A model generated the notes under the pieces. It saw only the letters and a program-made list of their open reading frames with translations, did not search any database and was not told the DNA's origin. From positions 1 to 6,110 of the forward strand of contig JAODNS010000184.1 in assembly GCA_025465145.1 (NCBI GenBank): a stretch of DNA of 6,110 nt, read 5' to 3'. A program made the translations under genes and the position numbers. This document shows, piece after piece, positions 1 through 6,009 of the stretch (within the stretch, counting starts at the first letter, position 1; each line of letters starts with the position of its first letter). The stretch comes from Frankiales bacterium. Its GTDB lineage: Bacteria; Actinomycetota; Actinomycetes; Mycobacteriales; SCTD01.

Positions 1-1002
1 ATGGTGAAGCTCGCGACGCTGCACAACCAGGACGAGGTGCGGCGCAAGGGCGTGCTCATCGGCGACACGGTCGTCGTGCGCCGCGCCGGCGACGTCATCC
101 CGGAGGTGCTCGGCCCGGTCGTCGCGCTGCGCGCCGGGAGCGAGCGCGAGTTCGTCATGCCGACGCACTGCCCCGAGTGCGGCAGCGAGCTCGGCCGGCC
201 CGACGGAGAGGTGGACGTCCGCTGTCCGAACACCGTCTCCTGCCCCGCGCAGCTGCGGGAGTCGGTCTTCCACTTCGCCGGGCGGGGCGCGATGGACATC
301 GACGGCCTCGGGTACGAGACCGCGATCGCGCTGCTGCAGGGCGGCCGGCTGGCGGACGTCGGCGACGTGTTCTCCCTGACGGCGGCGTCGTTCGAGGGGC
401 TGCGCGGGTTCGGGCCGAAGAAGGTCGAGCAGATCCTGCGCGGGATCGAGGCCGCGCGCGACCGGCCGATCTGGCGGCTGCTCGTCGGCCTGTCGATCCG
501 GCACGTCGGGCCGACCGCGGCGCAGGACGTGGCCCGGCACTTCCGGTCGGTGGACGCTGTCATGGCCGCCAGCCCGGAGGAGCTGGCCGCCGTCGAGGGG
601 GTCGGCCCAGTCGTGGCGCAGGCTCTTGCCGGCTGGTTCACCGACCCGCGGCACCGCGAGATCGTCGAGAAGATCCGCGCCGGTGGTGCGCGGATGGAGG
701 ACGAGGGCGCCGACGACGGACCGCGTCCGCTGGAGGGCGTGACGGTCGTCGTCACCGGCACGCTGCCGTCGTACAGCCGCGACGGCGCGACCGAGGCGGT
801 CCAGGCGCTCGGCGGCAAGGTCACCGGCAGCGTGTCGAAGAAGACCGACTTCGTCGTCGTCGGCAGCGACCCTGGCGCGAGCAAGTACGAGAAGGCGGTG
901 AAGCTCGGCGTGCCGACGCTCGACGACGCGGGGCTCACCGTGCTGCTCGAGCAGGGACCGGACGCCGCCCGCGCCGCCGCCGTCGTCCCGGCCGCGGACT
1001 AG
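1..1002 (+). CDS. ligA: NAD-dependent DNA ligase LigA, C-terminal part (5' end outside window)
   Basis: LigA seals nicks in duplex DNA during replication and repair, using NAD+ as the AMP donor. The visible 333 residues are about half of a usual ligase of roughly 670-730 residues; the adenylation domain with the catalytic lysine lies upstream of the window. Seen in order: the end of the OB fold (residues 1-45, with ATLHNQDEV and RAGDVIPEVLG), a four-cysteine zinc finger (C57, C60, C75, C81), a helix-hairpin-helix region (about 86-230, with glycine-rich turns at GLG 102-104, GFGPKK 136-141, VGP 169-171 and GVGP 200-203), and a C-terminal BRCT domain (about 242-318, VVVTGTLPSYSR near its start). 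The methionine at base 1 is internal, because family members continue upstream from this ATLHN region. The stop is TAG at 1000-1002, after an alanine-rich tail. All visible domains look intact. Confidence 0.97.
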   Translation: MVKLATLHNQDEVRRKGVLIGDTVVVRRAGDVIPEVLGPVVALRAGSEREFVMPTHCPECGSELGRPDGEVDVRCPNTVSCPAQLRESVFHFAGRGAMDIDGLGYETAIALLQGGRLADVGDVFSLTAASFEGLRGFGPKKVEQILRGIEAARDRPIWRLLVGLSIRHVGPTAAQDVARHFRSVDAVMAASPEELAAVEGVGPVVAQALAGWFTDPRHREIVEKIRAGGARMEDEGADDGPRPLEGVTVVVTGTLPSYSRDGATEAVQALGGKVTGSVSKKTDFVVVGSDPGASKYEKAVKLGVPTLDDAGLTVLLEQGPDAARAAAVVPAAD

Positions 1003-1015
1003 TCCTTCTGGGCCA

Positions 1016-1100
1016 CCTCCGGAACTCCCTGCGGGTCAGTCAGGCGCGGCGGCCGGGTGCCGAGGACAACGGCAGCGGCCGCACCAGGCCTGTCCGGAGG
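1016..1100 (+). repeat. Outer inverted repeat CCTCCGGA / TCCGGAGG overlapping the ribosome binding site
   Basis: CCTCCGGA at 1016-1023 is an exact reverse complement of TCCGGAGG at 1093-1100. The right arm contains GGAGG, the core of the ribosome binding site for the gene starting at 1108. If a transcript covers both arms, pairing could hide that site. The repeat is seen directly; the regulatory role is inference, and 8-base matches occur easily by chance in DNA this rich in G and C. Confidence 0.35.
1051..1090 (+). repeat. Inner imperfect hairpin just upstream of the ribosome binding site
   Basis: GGCCGGGTGC (1051-1060) pairs with GCACCAGGCC (1081-1090) in 9 of 10 positions, around a 20-base loop. 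It is nested within the 1016-1100 repeat and ends five bases before the GGAGG core. It could be a T-tract-less terminator for ligA, a leader hairpin, or chance. It also contains the rival upstream GTG at 1057. Confidence 0.4.
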
Positions 1101-1103
1101 AGG
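1096..1103 (+). promoter_or_regulatory. Ribosome binding site that decides the GTG start at 1108
   Basis: GGAGGAGG lies at 1096-1103, with the first GGAGG seven bases before GTG at 1108. This is close to ideal complementarity to the 16S rRNA 3' end. It favours the start at 1108 over the in-frame GTG at 1057, whose upstream sequence (GGCGCGGCGGCC) has no comparable site. Confidence 0.75.
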
Positions 1104-1107
1104 CGGA

Positions 1108-3159
1108 GTGGGCAACCCTGAGTGGGTCGACCCTCGGAACGCCTTCGACGGGCGGAGCGCGCTGTTCCGGCTCTACGTCGCCGCCATCGTCCTGGCCGGC
1201 GCTGCGGTCGTCGCGGGCTGCGCCGTCGCCGTCGACTGGAGTGCCGTCCCGCACGTCGACGCTGCCCTCTGGCTGGTCTTCGGACTGGTCCTGCTCGGCG
1301 AGCTGCGACCGCTGTTCACCGCCGGCGCCACCGACGCCAACGGTCTGCTCGTCACCAACGCCTTCCTGTTCGCCGTCCTGCTCCGGTACGGCCTCGAGCC
1401 GGCCGTCGTCCTGCAGGCCCTCGTCACGGCGATCGTCGACCTCTCCCGCCGCAAGGCCTTCTGGCGCAGCAGCTTCAACATCGCGCAGTACTCGCTGTCG
1501 TGGCTCGCCGCCGGCCTGGTCGTGTCCGCGCTCGGCCACAGCGCCAGCCTCGCTGACCCGGCCAGCCTGCGGGCCGTGGACCTGCTGGCGGCCCTCGGCG
1601 GCGGTGCCGCGTACTTCGTCGTCAACGAGGTCCTCGTCACCGGTGCGCTCTCGCTCAAGACGGGCGAGAGCCTGCTCGAGATGCTCCAGGGCGACCTCGC
1701 GTACGAGGCGCTGACGAACGGCGCGCTGCTCGCCCTGTCGCCGCTCATCGCGGTCGCGATGGAGCGCGGGGTGGCGTTCGTACCGCTGCTGCTCCCGCCC
1801 CTGTTCGCCGTCTACCAGGTGGCCGCCATCGCGCTGCAGCGCGAGCAGGAGGCCATGTGCGATGCGATGACCGGGCTGCCCAACCGCAAGCTGCTCAGCG
1901 AGCGGACCACCACCGCGCTGCTCGAGAAGACGGACGGCCGGGTCGCGCTCGTGCTGTTCGACCTCGACCGGTTCAAGGAGGTCAACGACACCCTCGGGCA
2001 CCACGTCGGCGACCAGCTGCTGAAGATCGTCGCCGACCGGCTCGCCGGTGCGGTGCGCGACGGGGACACGGTGGCGCGGCTCGGCGGCGACGAGTTCGCG
2101 ATGCTGCTGCCCGGCGTGCGCTCGATCGCCGACGCGCGCGACGCCGCGCAGCGAATGGCCGCCGCCATCGCCGAGCCGATCGTGCTGGAGGGCGTCCTCG
2201 TCGACGTCGGTGCCAGCGTCGGCGTGGCCGTTTCGCCGGACCACGGCACCGAGCTCGAGCTGCTCCTGCAGCGTGCCGACGTCGCGATGTACCTGGCCAA
2301 GGACGCCGGTGGCGGCGTCGAGGTCTACGACGCTGCCCGCGACCGCAACAGCACCGGTCGGCTGGCGATGCTCGGCGAGCTGCGGCGCGCCATCTCGGAG
2401 GAGCAGCTGGTCCTGCACTACCAGCCGAAGGCGTCGATGCGCGACGGGTCCGTCGTCGGCGTGGAGGCGCTCGTGCGCTGGGAGCACCCGGAGCTCGGGC
2501 TGGTGCCGCCGGACGAGTTCATCCCGCTCGCCGAGAGCTCCGGCCTGGTCCGCCCGTTGACCGTGTGGGTGCTGGACGAGGCGCTGCGTCAGCTGCGCGT
2601 GTGGCTCGACCAGGGGCTGCGCATGGGCCTCGCCGTCAACGTCAGCATCAAGGACCTGTGCGGCGACGGGCTGGCCCAGCGGGTGGCCGCCGGCCTGGTC
2701 CGGTACGACGTCCCGCCGGAGCTGCTCCGCCTCGAGGTCACGGAGGGCTCGCTGTTCGCCGACCCGGTCCGCGCCGTCACCACGCTGCGCGCACTGGACC
2801 ACCTCGGCGTGACGCTGTCGCTGGACGACTTCGGCACCGGGTACTCCAGCCTCGGCCACCTGCGCCAGCTCCCGGTCCACGAGATCAAGATCGACCGGTC
2901 CTTCGTGCAGCGGATGCACGACGACCCGCGCGACATCGCGATCGTCCGCTCGGTCATCGACCTCGGGCTCGGCCTCGGCATGCAGGTCGTCGCCGAGGGA
3001 GTGGAGACCCAGCGCGACTGGGACGGCCTGCGGGCCATGGGCTGCACGACCGCGCAGGGCTGGCACCTGTCGCGCGCGCTGCCCGCCGACCAGCTCACGC
3101 CGTGGCTGGTCGAGCGCGCGCTTGCCGTCGGCGTGCCGCACCAGCTCACCCACGGCTGA
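1108..3159 (+). CDS. Membrane-anchored GGDEF-EAL cyclic di-GMP enzyme (RmdB-like)
   Basis: Predicted 683-residue enzyme that makes and/or degrades the second messenger cyclic di-GMP at the membrane. Residues about 19-243 hold roughly eight hydrophobic segments in a sensor-like module I cannot name. A short linker leads to the GGDEF domain (about 250-410): DAMTGLPNR at 252-260, FDLDRFKEVN at 284-293, GGDEF at 326-330, and an RxxD inhibitory site (RDGD, 317-320) five residues before it. The EAL domain (about 430-670) keeps the expected metal and catalytic positions: E453 of EAL, N511, E543 in LEVTE, D573-D574 in DDFGTG, K594, E630 in AEGVET and Q650. Both domains therefore look competent; hydrolysis may dominate, as reported for Streptomyces RmdB. 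That link rests on remembered gene order beside ligA and on domain layout. The GTG start at 1108 is chosen for its strong ribosome binding site; an in-frame GTG at 1057 would add 17 low-complexity residues. The stop TGA (3157-3159) overlaps the end of the convergent ACT gene. Confidence 0.93.
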   Translation: MGNPEWVDPRNAFDGRSALFRLYVAAIVLAGAAVVAGCAVAVDWSAVPHVDAALWLVFGLVLLGELRPLFTAGATDANGLLVTNAFLFAVLLRYGLEPAVVLQALVTAIVDLSRRKAFWRSSFNIAQYSLSWLAAGLVVSALGHSASLADPASLRAVDLLAALGGGAAYFVVNEVLVTGALSLKTGESLLEMLQGDLAYEALTNGALLALSPLIAVAMERGVAFVPLLLPPLFAVYQVAAIALQREQEAMCDAMTGLPNRKLLSERTTTALLEKTDGRVALVLFDLDRFKEVNDTLGHHVGDQLLKIVADRLAGAVRDGDTVARLGGDEFAMLLPGVRSIADARDAAQRMAAAIAEPIVLEGVLVDVGASVGVAVSPDHGTELELLLQRADVAMYLAKDAGGGVEVYDAARDRNSTGRLAMLGELRRAISEEQLVLHYQPKASMRDGSVVGVEALVRWEHPELGLVPPDEFIPLAESSGLVRPLTVWVLDEALRQLRVWLDQGLRMGLAVNVSIKDLCGDGLAQRVAAGLVRYDVPPELLRLEVTEGSLFADPVRAVTTLRALDHLGVTLSLDDFGTGYSSLGHLRQLPVHEIKIDRSFVQRMHDDPRDIAIVRSVIDLGLGLGMQVVAEGVETQRDWDGLRAMGCTTAQGWHLSRALPADQLTPWLVERALAVGVPHQLTHG

Positions 3160-3188
3160 CGGCGGTCACCCCGGCGAGGTGGGCGAGC
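3144..3188. terminator. Candidate bidirectional hairpin at the convergent gene ends
   Basis: GCTCACCCAC (3144-3153) and GTGGGCGAGC (3179-3188) form a 10-base stem with a single A-C mismatch on the plus strand and a 25-base loop. In minus-strand RNA that position becomes a G-U pair, so the stem is fully pairable. The hairpin spans both stop codons of the tail-to-tail genes. No T-tract follows on either side, so intrinsic termination is uncertain. Confidence 0.3.
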
Positions 3189-3778
3189 CGCAGCACCTCG
3201 GAGGCGCGGAACAGCGGGCCGCCCGGCCGCCCCAGCAGGACGCCGCGCGTCGGCACCCCCAGCGGCGCCACCGCCAGCTCGGTGCCCAGCAGCTGCCACT
3301 GCTCCGGCACCCACGGCTCGCGCGGTCCCACCCGACGCGCGGCGATGAGCGGCAGCCACGCGGTCGGCACCTCCTCGGGCGCTCCGCTGCTGCCGGCCAC
3401 CACCTGTCCGTCCTCCACCACGACCGCCCAGCCGGCCCGGAAGACCCCCGGCGCGTTGTCGGCCAGCACCTGCAGGGAGTGCGCCGGCGCGGCCGCCAGC
3501 GCGTCCACCAGCTCGAGGTCGCGGTGCAGGTCGGCGGCCCCTGCGTACGGGCGTAGCGACTCGACGACCACGCCCGGCACTGACTGCGCGCTGGTGATGA
3601 GGCGGTCGACGAGGGCGCCGGACGGCAGCTCGACGAGCAGGTCGTCGACGGCGCCGGCCGGGCCGCGCTCGACGACGTCGAGGCTGAGGATGTCGGCGCC
3701 GACGTCGCCGAGGGCGGTCGCGACGGCGCCGAGCATGCCGGGCCGATCGGGCAGCACGACGCGCAGCAGGTAGGCCAT
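3146..3778 (-). CDS. ACT-domain protein with GAF-like C-terminal half (Rv3013-like)
   Basis: A 210-residue soluble protein. Residues 3-75 are a recognisable ACT domain: a hydrophobic first strand, the DRPGMLGAVATALGDVGADI turn and helix (11-30) and a second strand (LSLDVVE). ACT domains usually bind amino acids and act as allosteric or regulatory modules. Residues about 82-207 (DLELVDALAA, WAVVVEDG, LLGTELAVAPLG, GVLLGRPGGPLF, then a terminal helix) look like a degenerate GAF-type sensor fold; this is inference from pattern only. There is no catalytic or DNA-binding domain. The start is ATG at 3776-3778, with only a weak GGTGGG upstream. The gene is divergent from gatC across 55 bases and its stop lies inside the end of the GGDEF-EAL gene. 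From memory, mycobacteria also carry an ACT gene between ligA and gatC, so the placement appears conserved. The ligand and partner are unknown. Confidence 0.85.
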   Translation of the reverse strand: MAYLLRVVLPDRPGMLGAVATALGDVGADILSLDVVERGPAGAVDDLLVELPSGALVDRLITSAQSVPGVVVESLRPYAGAADLHRDLELVDALAAAPAHSLQVLADNAPGVFRAGWAVVVEDGQVVAGSSGAPEEVPTAWLPLIAARRVGPREPWVPEQWQLLGTELAVAPLGVPTRGVLLGRPGGPLFRASEVLRLAHLAGVTAVSRG

Positions 3779-3833
3779 GCGCCCACCGTGCCCGACGCGG
3801 ATGTCGTTCGTGTTACCGCCCTAGAGTGGCCGC
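3779..3833. promoter_or_regulatory. Divergent spacer between the ACT gene and gatC
   Basis: These 55 bases must carry at least the 5' control signals of both divergent genes. The gatC side has a good -10 element (3822-3827). Reading towards the ACT gene I see only weak candidates, such as TAACAC on the minus strand, and no clear -35 box or operator palindrome. Confidence 0.5.
3822..3827 (+). promoter_or_regulatory. Probable -10 element of a leaderless gatCA promoter
   Basis: TAGAGT at 3822-3827 fits the actinobacterial TANNNT -10 consensus and lies six bases before the gatC ATG at 3834. Transcription would then begin at or next to the start codon, giving a leaderless mRNA. This agrees with the poor ribosome binding site there (only GAG/GTGG at 3824-3829). 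A matching -35 box is not obvious; at a 17-base spacing the hexamer would be GGATGT. Confidence 0.5.
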
Positions 3834-4136
3834 ATGGCTGAGATCACCCGCACGGAGGTCGCGCACCTGGCGCGGCTGTCGCGGCTGGCCCTGGACGACA
3901 GCGAGCTCGACCAGCTCGCGACGCAGCTCGACGTCATCCTCGGCGCGGTCGCGAAGATCGGCGAGGTGACCGACGCGACGGACGTGAAGCCGATGACGCA
4001 CGCCGTCCCGATCGAGAACGTCATGCGCCCGGACGAGGTACGGCCGTCCCTGCCGCGCGAGGACGTGCTGGTCATGGCGCCGTCGGCGGAGGACGGCCGG
4101 TTCCGGGTGCCGCGGATCCTGGACGACGAGGCATGA
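3834..4136 (+). CDS. gatC: Asp/Glu-tRNA amidotransferase subunit C (GatC)
   Basis: GatC is the small subunit of the GatCAB amidotransferase. It wraps between GatA and GatB and stabilises the complex that amidates Glu-tRNA(Gln) and, in some bacteria, Asp-tRNA(Asn). The 100-residue length is typical. Family features are the N-terminal helix ITRTEVAHLARLSRLALDD (residues 4-22), the LDVILGAVAKIGEVTDATDV segment (32-51), the MRPDEVRPSLPREDVL stretch (63-78) and the end motif DGRFRVPRIL (87-96). The ATG start follows a TAGAGT element by six bases, suggesting leaderless translation. The gene ends in ATGA (4133-4136), overlapping the gatA start by four bases. Confidence 0.96.
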   Translation: MAEITRTEVAHLARLSRLALDDSELDQLATQLDVILGAVAKIGEVTDATDVKPMTHAVPIENVMRPDEVRPSLPREDVLVMAPSAEDGRFRVPRILDDEA

Positions 4137-5596
4137 CCGACCTGACCCGCCTGTCCGCCGCCGAGACCGCCGCGGCGATCGCGTCGAAGGACGTCTCCGC
4201 CGTCGAGGTCGCGCAGGCGCACCTTGACCGGATCGCGAAGGTCGACAGGCAGGTCCACGCGTTCCTGCACGTCGACGCCGAAGGCGCCCTGGCGCAGGCG
4301 GCGCGCGTCGACAGCGGCGAGCTGTCCGGTCCGCTCGCCGGCGTGCCGCTGGCGCTGAAGGACGTCATCGTCCAGAAGGGCATCCCGACCACGGTCGGCT
4401 CGCGCATCCTCGAGGGCTGGCGGCCGCCGTACGACGCCACGATCGTCACGCGGCTGAAGGCGGCCGGCGTCGTCGTCCTCGGCAAGACCAACATGGACGA
4501 GTTCGCGATGGGCTCGTCGACCGAGCACAGCGCCTACGGCCCGACGCACAACCCCTGGGACCTCAGCCGCATCCCCGGCGGCTCCGGCGGCGGCTCGAGT
4601 GCTGCGATCGCGTCGTACCAGGCGCCGCTGGCCATCGGCACCGACACGGGTGGCTCCATCCGCCAGCCCGCGGCTGTCACCGGCACCGTCGGGGTCAAGC
4701 CCACCTACGGCGGCGTGAGCCGGTACGGGCTGGTTGCCTTCTCCAGCAGCCTCGACCAGGCCGGCCCCTGCGCCCGCACGGTCCTCGACGCGGCGCTGCT
4801 GCACGAGGTCATCGCCGGTCACGACCCGGCCGACTCCACCTCCATTCCGGCGCCCGTGCCGCCCGTCGTCGAGGCCGCCCGGCAGGCCGACATCGCCGGC
4901 CTGACGGTCGGCGTCGTGAAGGAGCTGTCCGGCGAGGGGTACCAGCCGGGCGTCGAAGCGCGCTTCGCGGAGGCCGTCGAGACGCTGACCTCGCTGGGCG
5001 CGAAGGTCGTCGAGGTCAGCTGCCCGCACTTCGGGTACGCGCTGCCCGCCTACTACCTGATCGCCCCGTCGGAGGCGTCGAGCAACCTGGCGAAGTTCGA
5101 CAGCGTCCGCTACGGCCTGCGCACCGGCGACGACGGCGTGCACAGCCTCGAGGAGGTCATGTCGCTCACCCGCGCGGCCGGCTTCGGGGCGGAGGTCAAG
5201 CGCCGGATCATCCTCGGCACCTACGCGCTGTCGAGCGGCTACTACGACGCCTACTACGGGCAGGCGCAGAAGGTCCGCAGCCTCATCACTCGCGACTTCA
5301 CCGAGGCGTTCGGCCTCGCGGACGTGCTGGTCTCGCCGGCCGCGCCGACCGTCGCGTTCCCGCTGGGGGAGAAGCTGTCCGACCCGCTGGCGATGTACCG
5401 GCAGGACCTCGCGACGATCCCGTCCAACCTTTACGGCGGCCCGGCGATGTCGCTGCCCTGCGGCCTGTCCGACGGCCTGCCGGTCGGCCTGCAGATCATG
5501 GCGCCGACCATGCGCGACGACCTGCTCTACCGGGTCGGCGCCGCCTTCGAGGCGGCCGTCCCGCCGCCCGTCCCGCCGCTCGACTGGGAGGCGTAG
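4133..5596 (+). CDS. gatA: Glutamyl-tRNA(Gln) amidotransferase subunit A (GatA)
   Basis: GatA is the glutaminase subunit: it releases ammonia from glutamine and passes it to GatB, which amidates the mischarged tRNA. The 487-residue length is normal. The amidase-signature Ser-cisSer-Lys triad is visible as K76 (in GVPLALKDVI), S151 (in PGGSGGGSS) and S175 (in GTDTGGSIRQPA). The spacings of 75 and 24 residues match those I recall for Staphylococcus aureus GatA. Other family segments are GKTNMDEFAMGSS (117-129), GVKPTYGGVSRYGL (187-200) and RRIILGTYALSSGYYDAYY (357-375). The ATG overlaps the gatC stop as ATGA, so it is probably translationally coupled; the only purine run, GAGG, is too close to act as a normal binding site. 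The stop TAG shares its final G with the next gene's GTG. Nothing appears truncated or missing. Confidence 0.97.
   Translation: MTDLTRLSAAETAAAIASKDVSAVEVAQAHLDRIAKVDRQVHAFLHVDAEGALAQAARVDSGELSGPLAGVPLALKDVIVQKGIPTTVGSRILEGWRPPYDATIVTRLKAAGVVVLGKTNMDEFAMGSSTEHSAYGPTHNPWDLSRIPGGSGGGSSAAIASYQAPLAIGTDTGGSIRQPAAVTGTVGVKPTYGGVSRYGLVAFSSSLDQAGPCARTVLDAALLHEVIAGHDPADSTSIPAPVPPVVEAARQADIAGLTVGVVKELSGEGYQPGVEARFAEAVETLTSLGAKVVEVSCPHFGYALPAYYLIAPSEASSNLAKFDSVRYGLRTGDDGVHSLEEVMSLTRAAGFGAEVKRRIILGTYALSSGYYDAYYGQAQKVRSLITRDFTEAFGLADVLVSPAAPTVAFPLGEKLSDPLAMYRQDLATIPSNLYGGPAMSLPCGLSDGLPVGLQIMAPTMRDDLLYRVGAAFEAAVPPPVPPLDWEA
5586..5591 (+). promoter_or_regulatory. Ribosome binding site for the VOC gene
   Basis: GGGAGG at 5586-5591 lies inside the end of gatA, four bases before GTG at 5596. 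It supports that start. The next in-frame ATG (5889) would lose most of the domain. Confidence 0.6.
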
Positions 5597-6009
5597 TGCA
5601 GATCGCCATCGACTGCGCGGACCCCGCCGCGCTTGCCGCGTTCTGGAGCGAGGCTCTGCCCGGGTACCAGCTGCAGGCCCCGCCGCCCGGCTTCGACAGC
5701 TGGCCGGCCTTCCTCGCCGCGCAGTCCGTGCCGGAGGAGGAGTGGAACAGCCGCTCCGCCCTCGTCGGCGACGGCCCGCGGCTGTTCTTCCAGCGCGTCC
5801 CGGAGCCGAAGTCCGGCAAGAACCGGGTCCACCTCGACCTGCACGCCGGCGGCGGCCCGGGCGTGCCTGTCGACGAGCAGCGGGCGAAGATGCGGGCCGA
5901 GCTCGAACGGCTGGCCGCCGCGGGCGCGACGTTCGTCGAGGAGCACGAGGAGCTCGGCGTCGTCTGGGCCGTGCTGACCGACCCCGAGGGGAACGAGTTC
6001 TGCGCATGA
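5596..6009 (+). CDS. VOC / glyoxalase-like domain protein within the gat operon
   Basis: A 137-residue protein of the vicinal oxygen chelate superfamily, resembling the 'glyoxalase-like' group common in actinobacteria. Visible motifs are IDCADPAALAAFWSEAL (residues 5-21), LFFQRVPEPKSGKNRVHLDL (63-82), the helix ERLAAAGATFVEE (104-116) and WAVLTDPEGNEFCA (124-137). H79 and E134 occupy positions that often bind metal in this fold, so a metal-dependent enzyme is possible, but members also include resistance and binding proteins and the substrate cannot be read from the sequence. The start is GTG sharing one base with the gatA stop (TAGTG), preceded by GGGAGG. The end overlaps gatB as ATGA. Its place in the operon suggests co-expression with GatCAB rather than a proven role in tRNA amidation. 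Composition matches its neighbours, so recent transfer is not indicated. Confidence 0.88.
   Translation: MQIAIDCADPAALAAFWSEALPGYQLQAPPPGFDSWPAFLAAQSVPEEEWNSRSALVGDGPRLFFQRVPEPKSGKNRVHLDLHAGGGPGVPVDEQRAKMRAELERLAAAGATFVEEHEELGVVWAVLTDPEGNEFCA

Larger units (their letters stand above)
1003..1107. other. ligA to GGDEF-EAL intergenic region / leader
   Basis: This 105-base non-coding gap is GC-rich and contains no convincing TANNNT-type -10 element, so the downstream gene may be read from a promoter inside ligA or by readthrough. It holds two nested inverted repeats and a strong purine-rich ribosome binding site, listed separately. I see no T-tract that would mark a classical intrinsic terminator for ligA. 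Confidence 0.6.

Noticed and set aside
1..3. ATG at the first base as the true start of ligA
   Set aside because: The residue lies within the conserved OB-fold segment before ATLHN, so the gene must begin upstream of the window.
177..1121. A 314-codon plus-strand frame overlapping ligA
   Set aside because: It is an out-of-frame Arg/Gly-rich shadow of ligA, whose zinc finger, HhH and BRCT domains are unmistakable in the other frame.
1036..3153. A 705-codon open frame on the minus strand opposite the GGDEF-EAL gene
   Set aside because: Its translation is rich in Arg, Gln, Asp and Val with no recognisable domain, while the plus strand has textbook GGDEF and EAL motifs. Long antisense frames are expected in GC-rich coding DNA where stop codons are rare.
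1857..3773. A 638-codon plus-strand frame across the GGDEF-EAL and ACT genes
   Set aside because: It is Arg/Ala-rich out-of-frame translation crossing two real genes on opposite strands, with no domain.
4561..4600. GGC-rich run resembling a simple repeat
   Set aside because: It encodes the conserved glycine/serine loop of the amidase signature in GatA, so it is explained by protein function.
3821..6007. A 728-codon open frame on the minus strand opposite gatC, gatA and the VOC gene
   Set aside because: It is a shadow of three well-supported genes, begins with an Arg/Pro/Ala-rich low-complexity run and shows no family motif.
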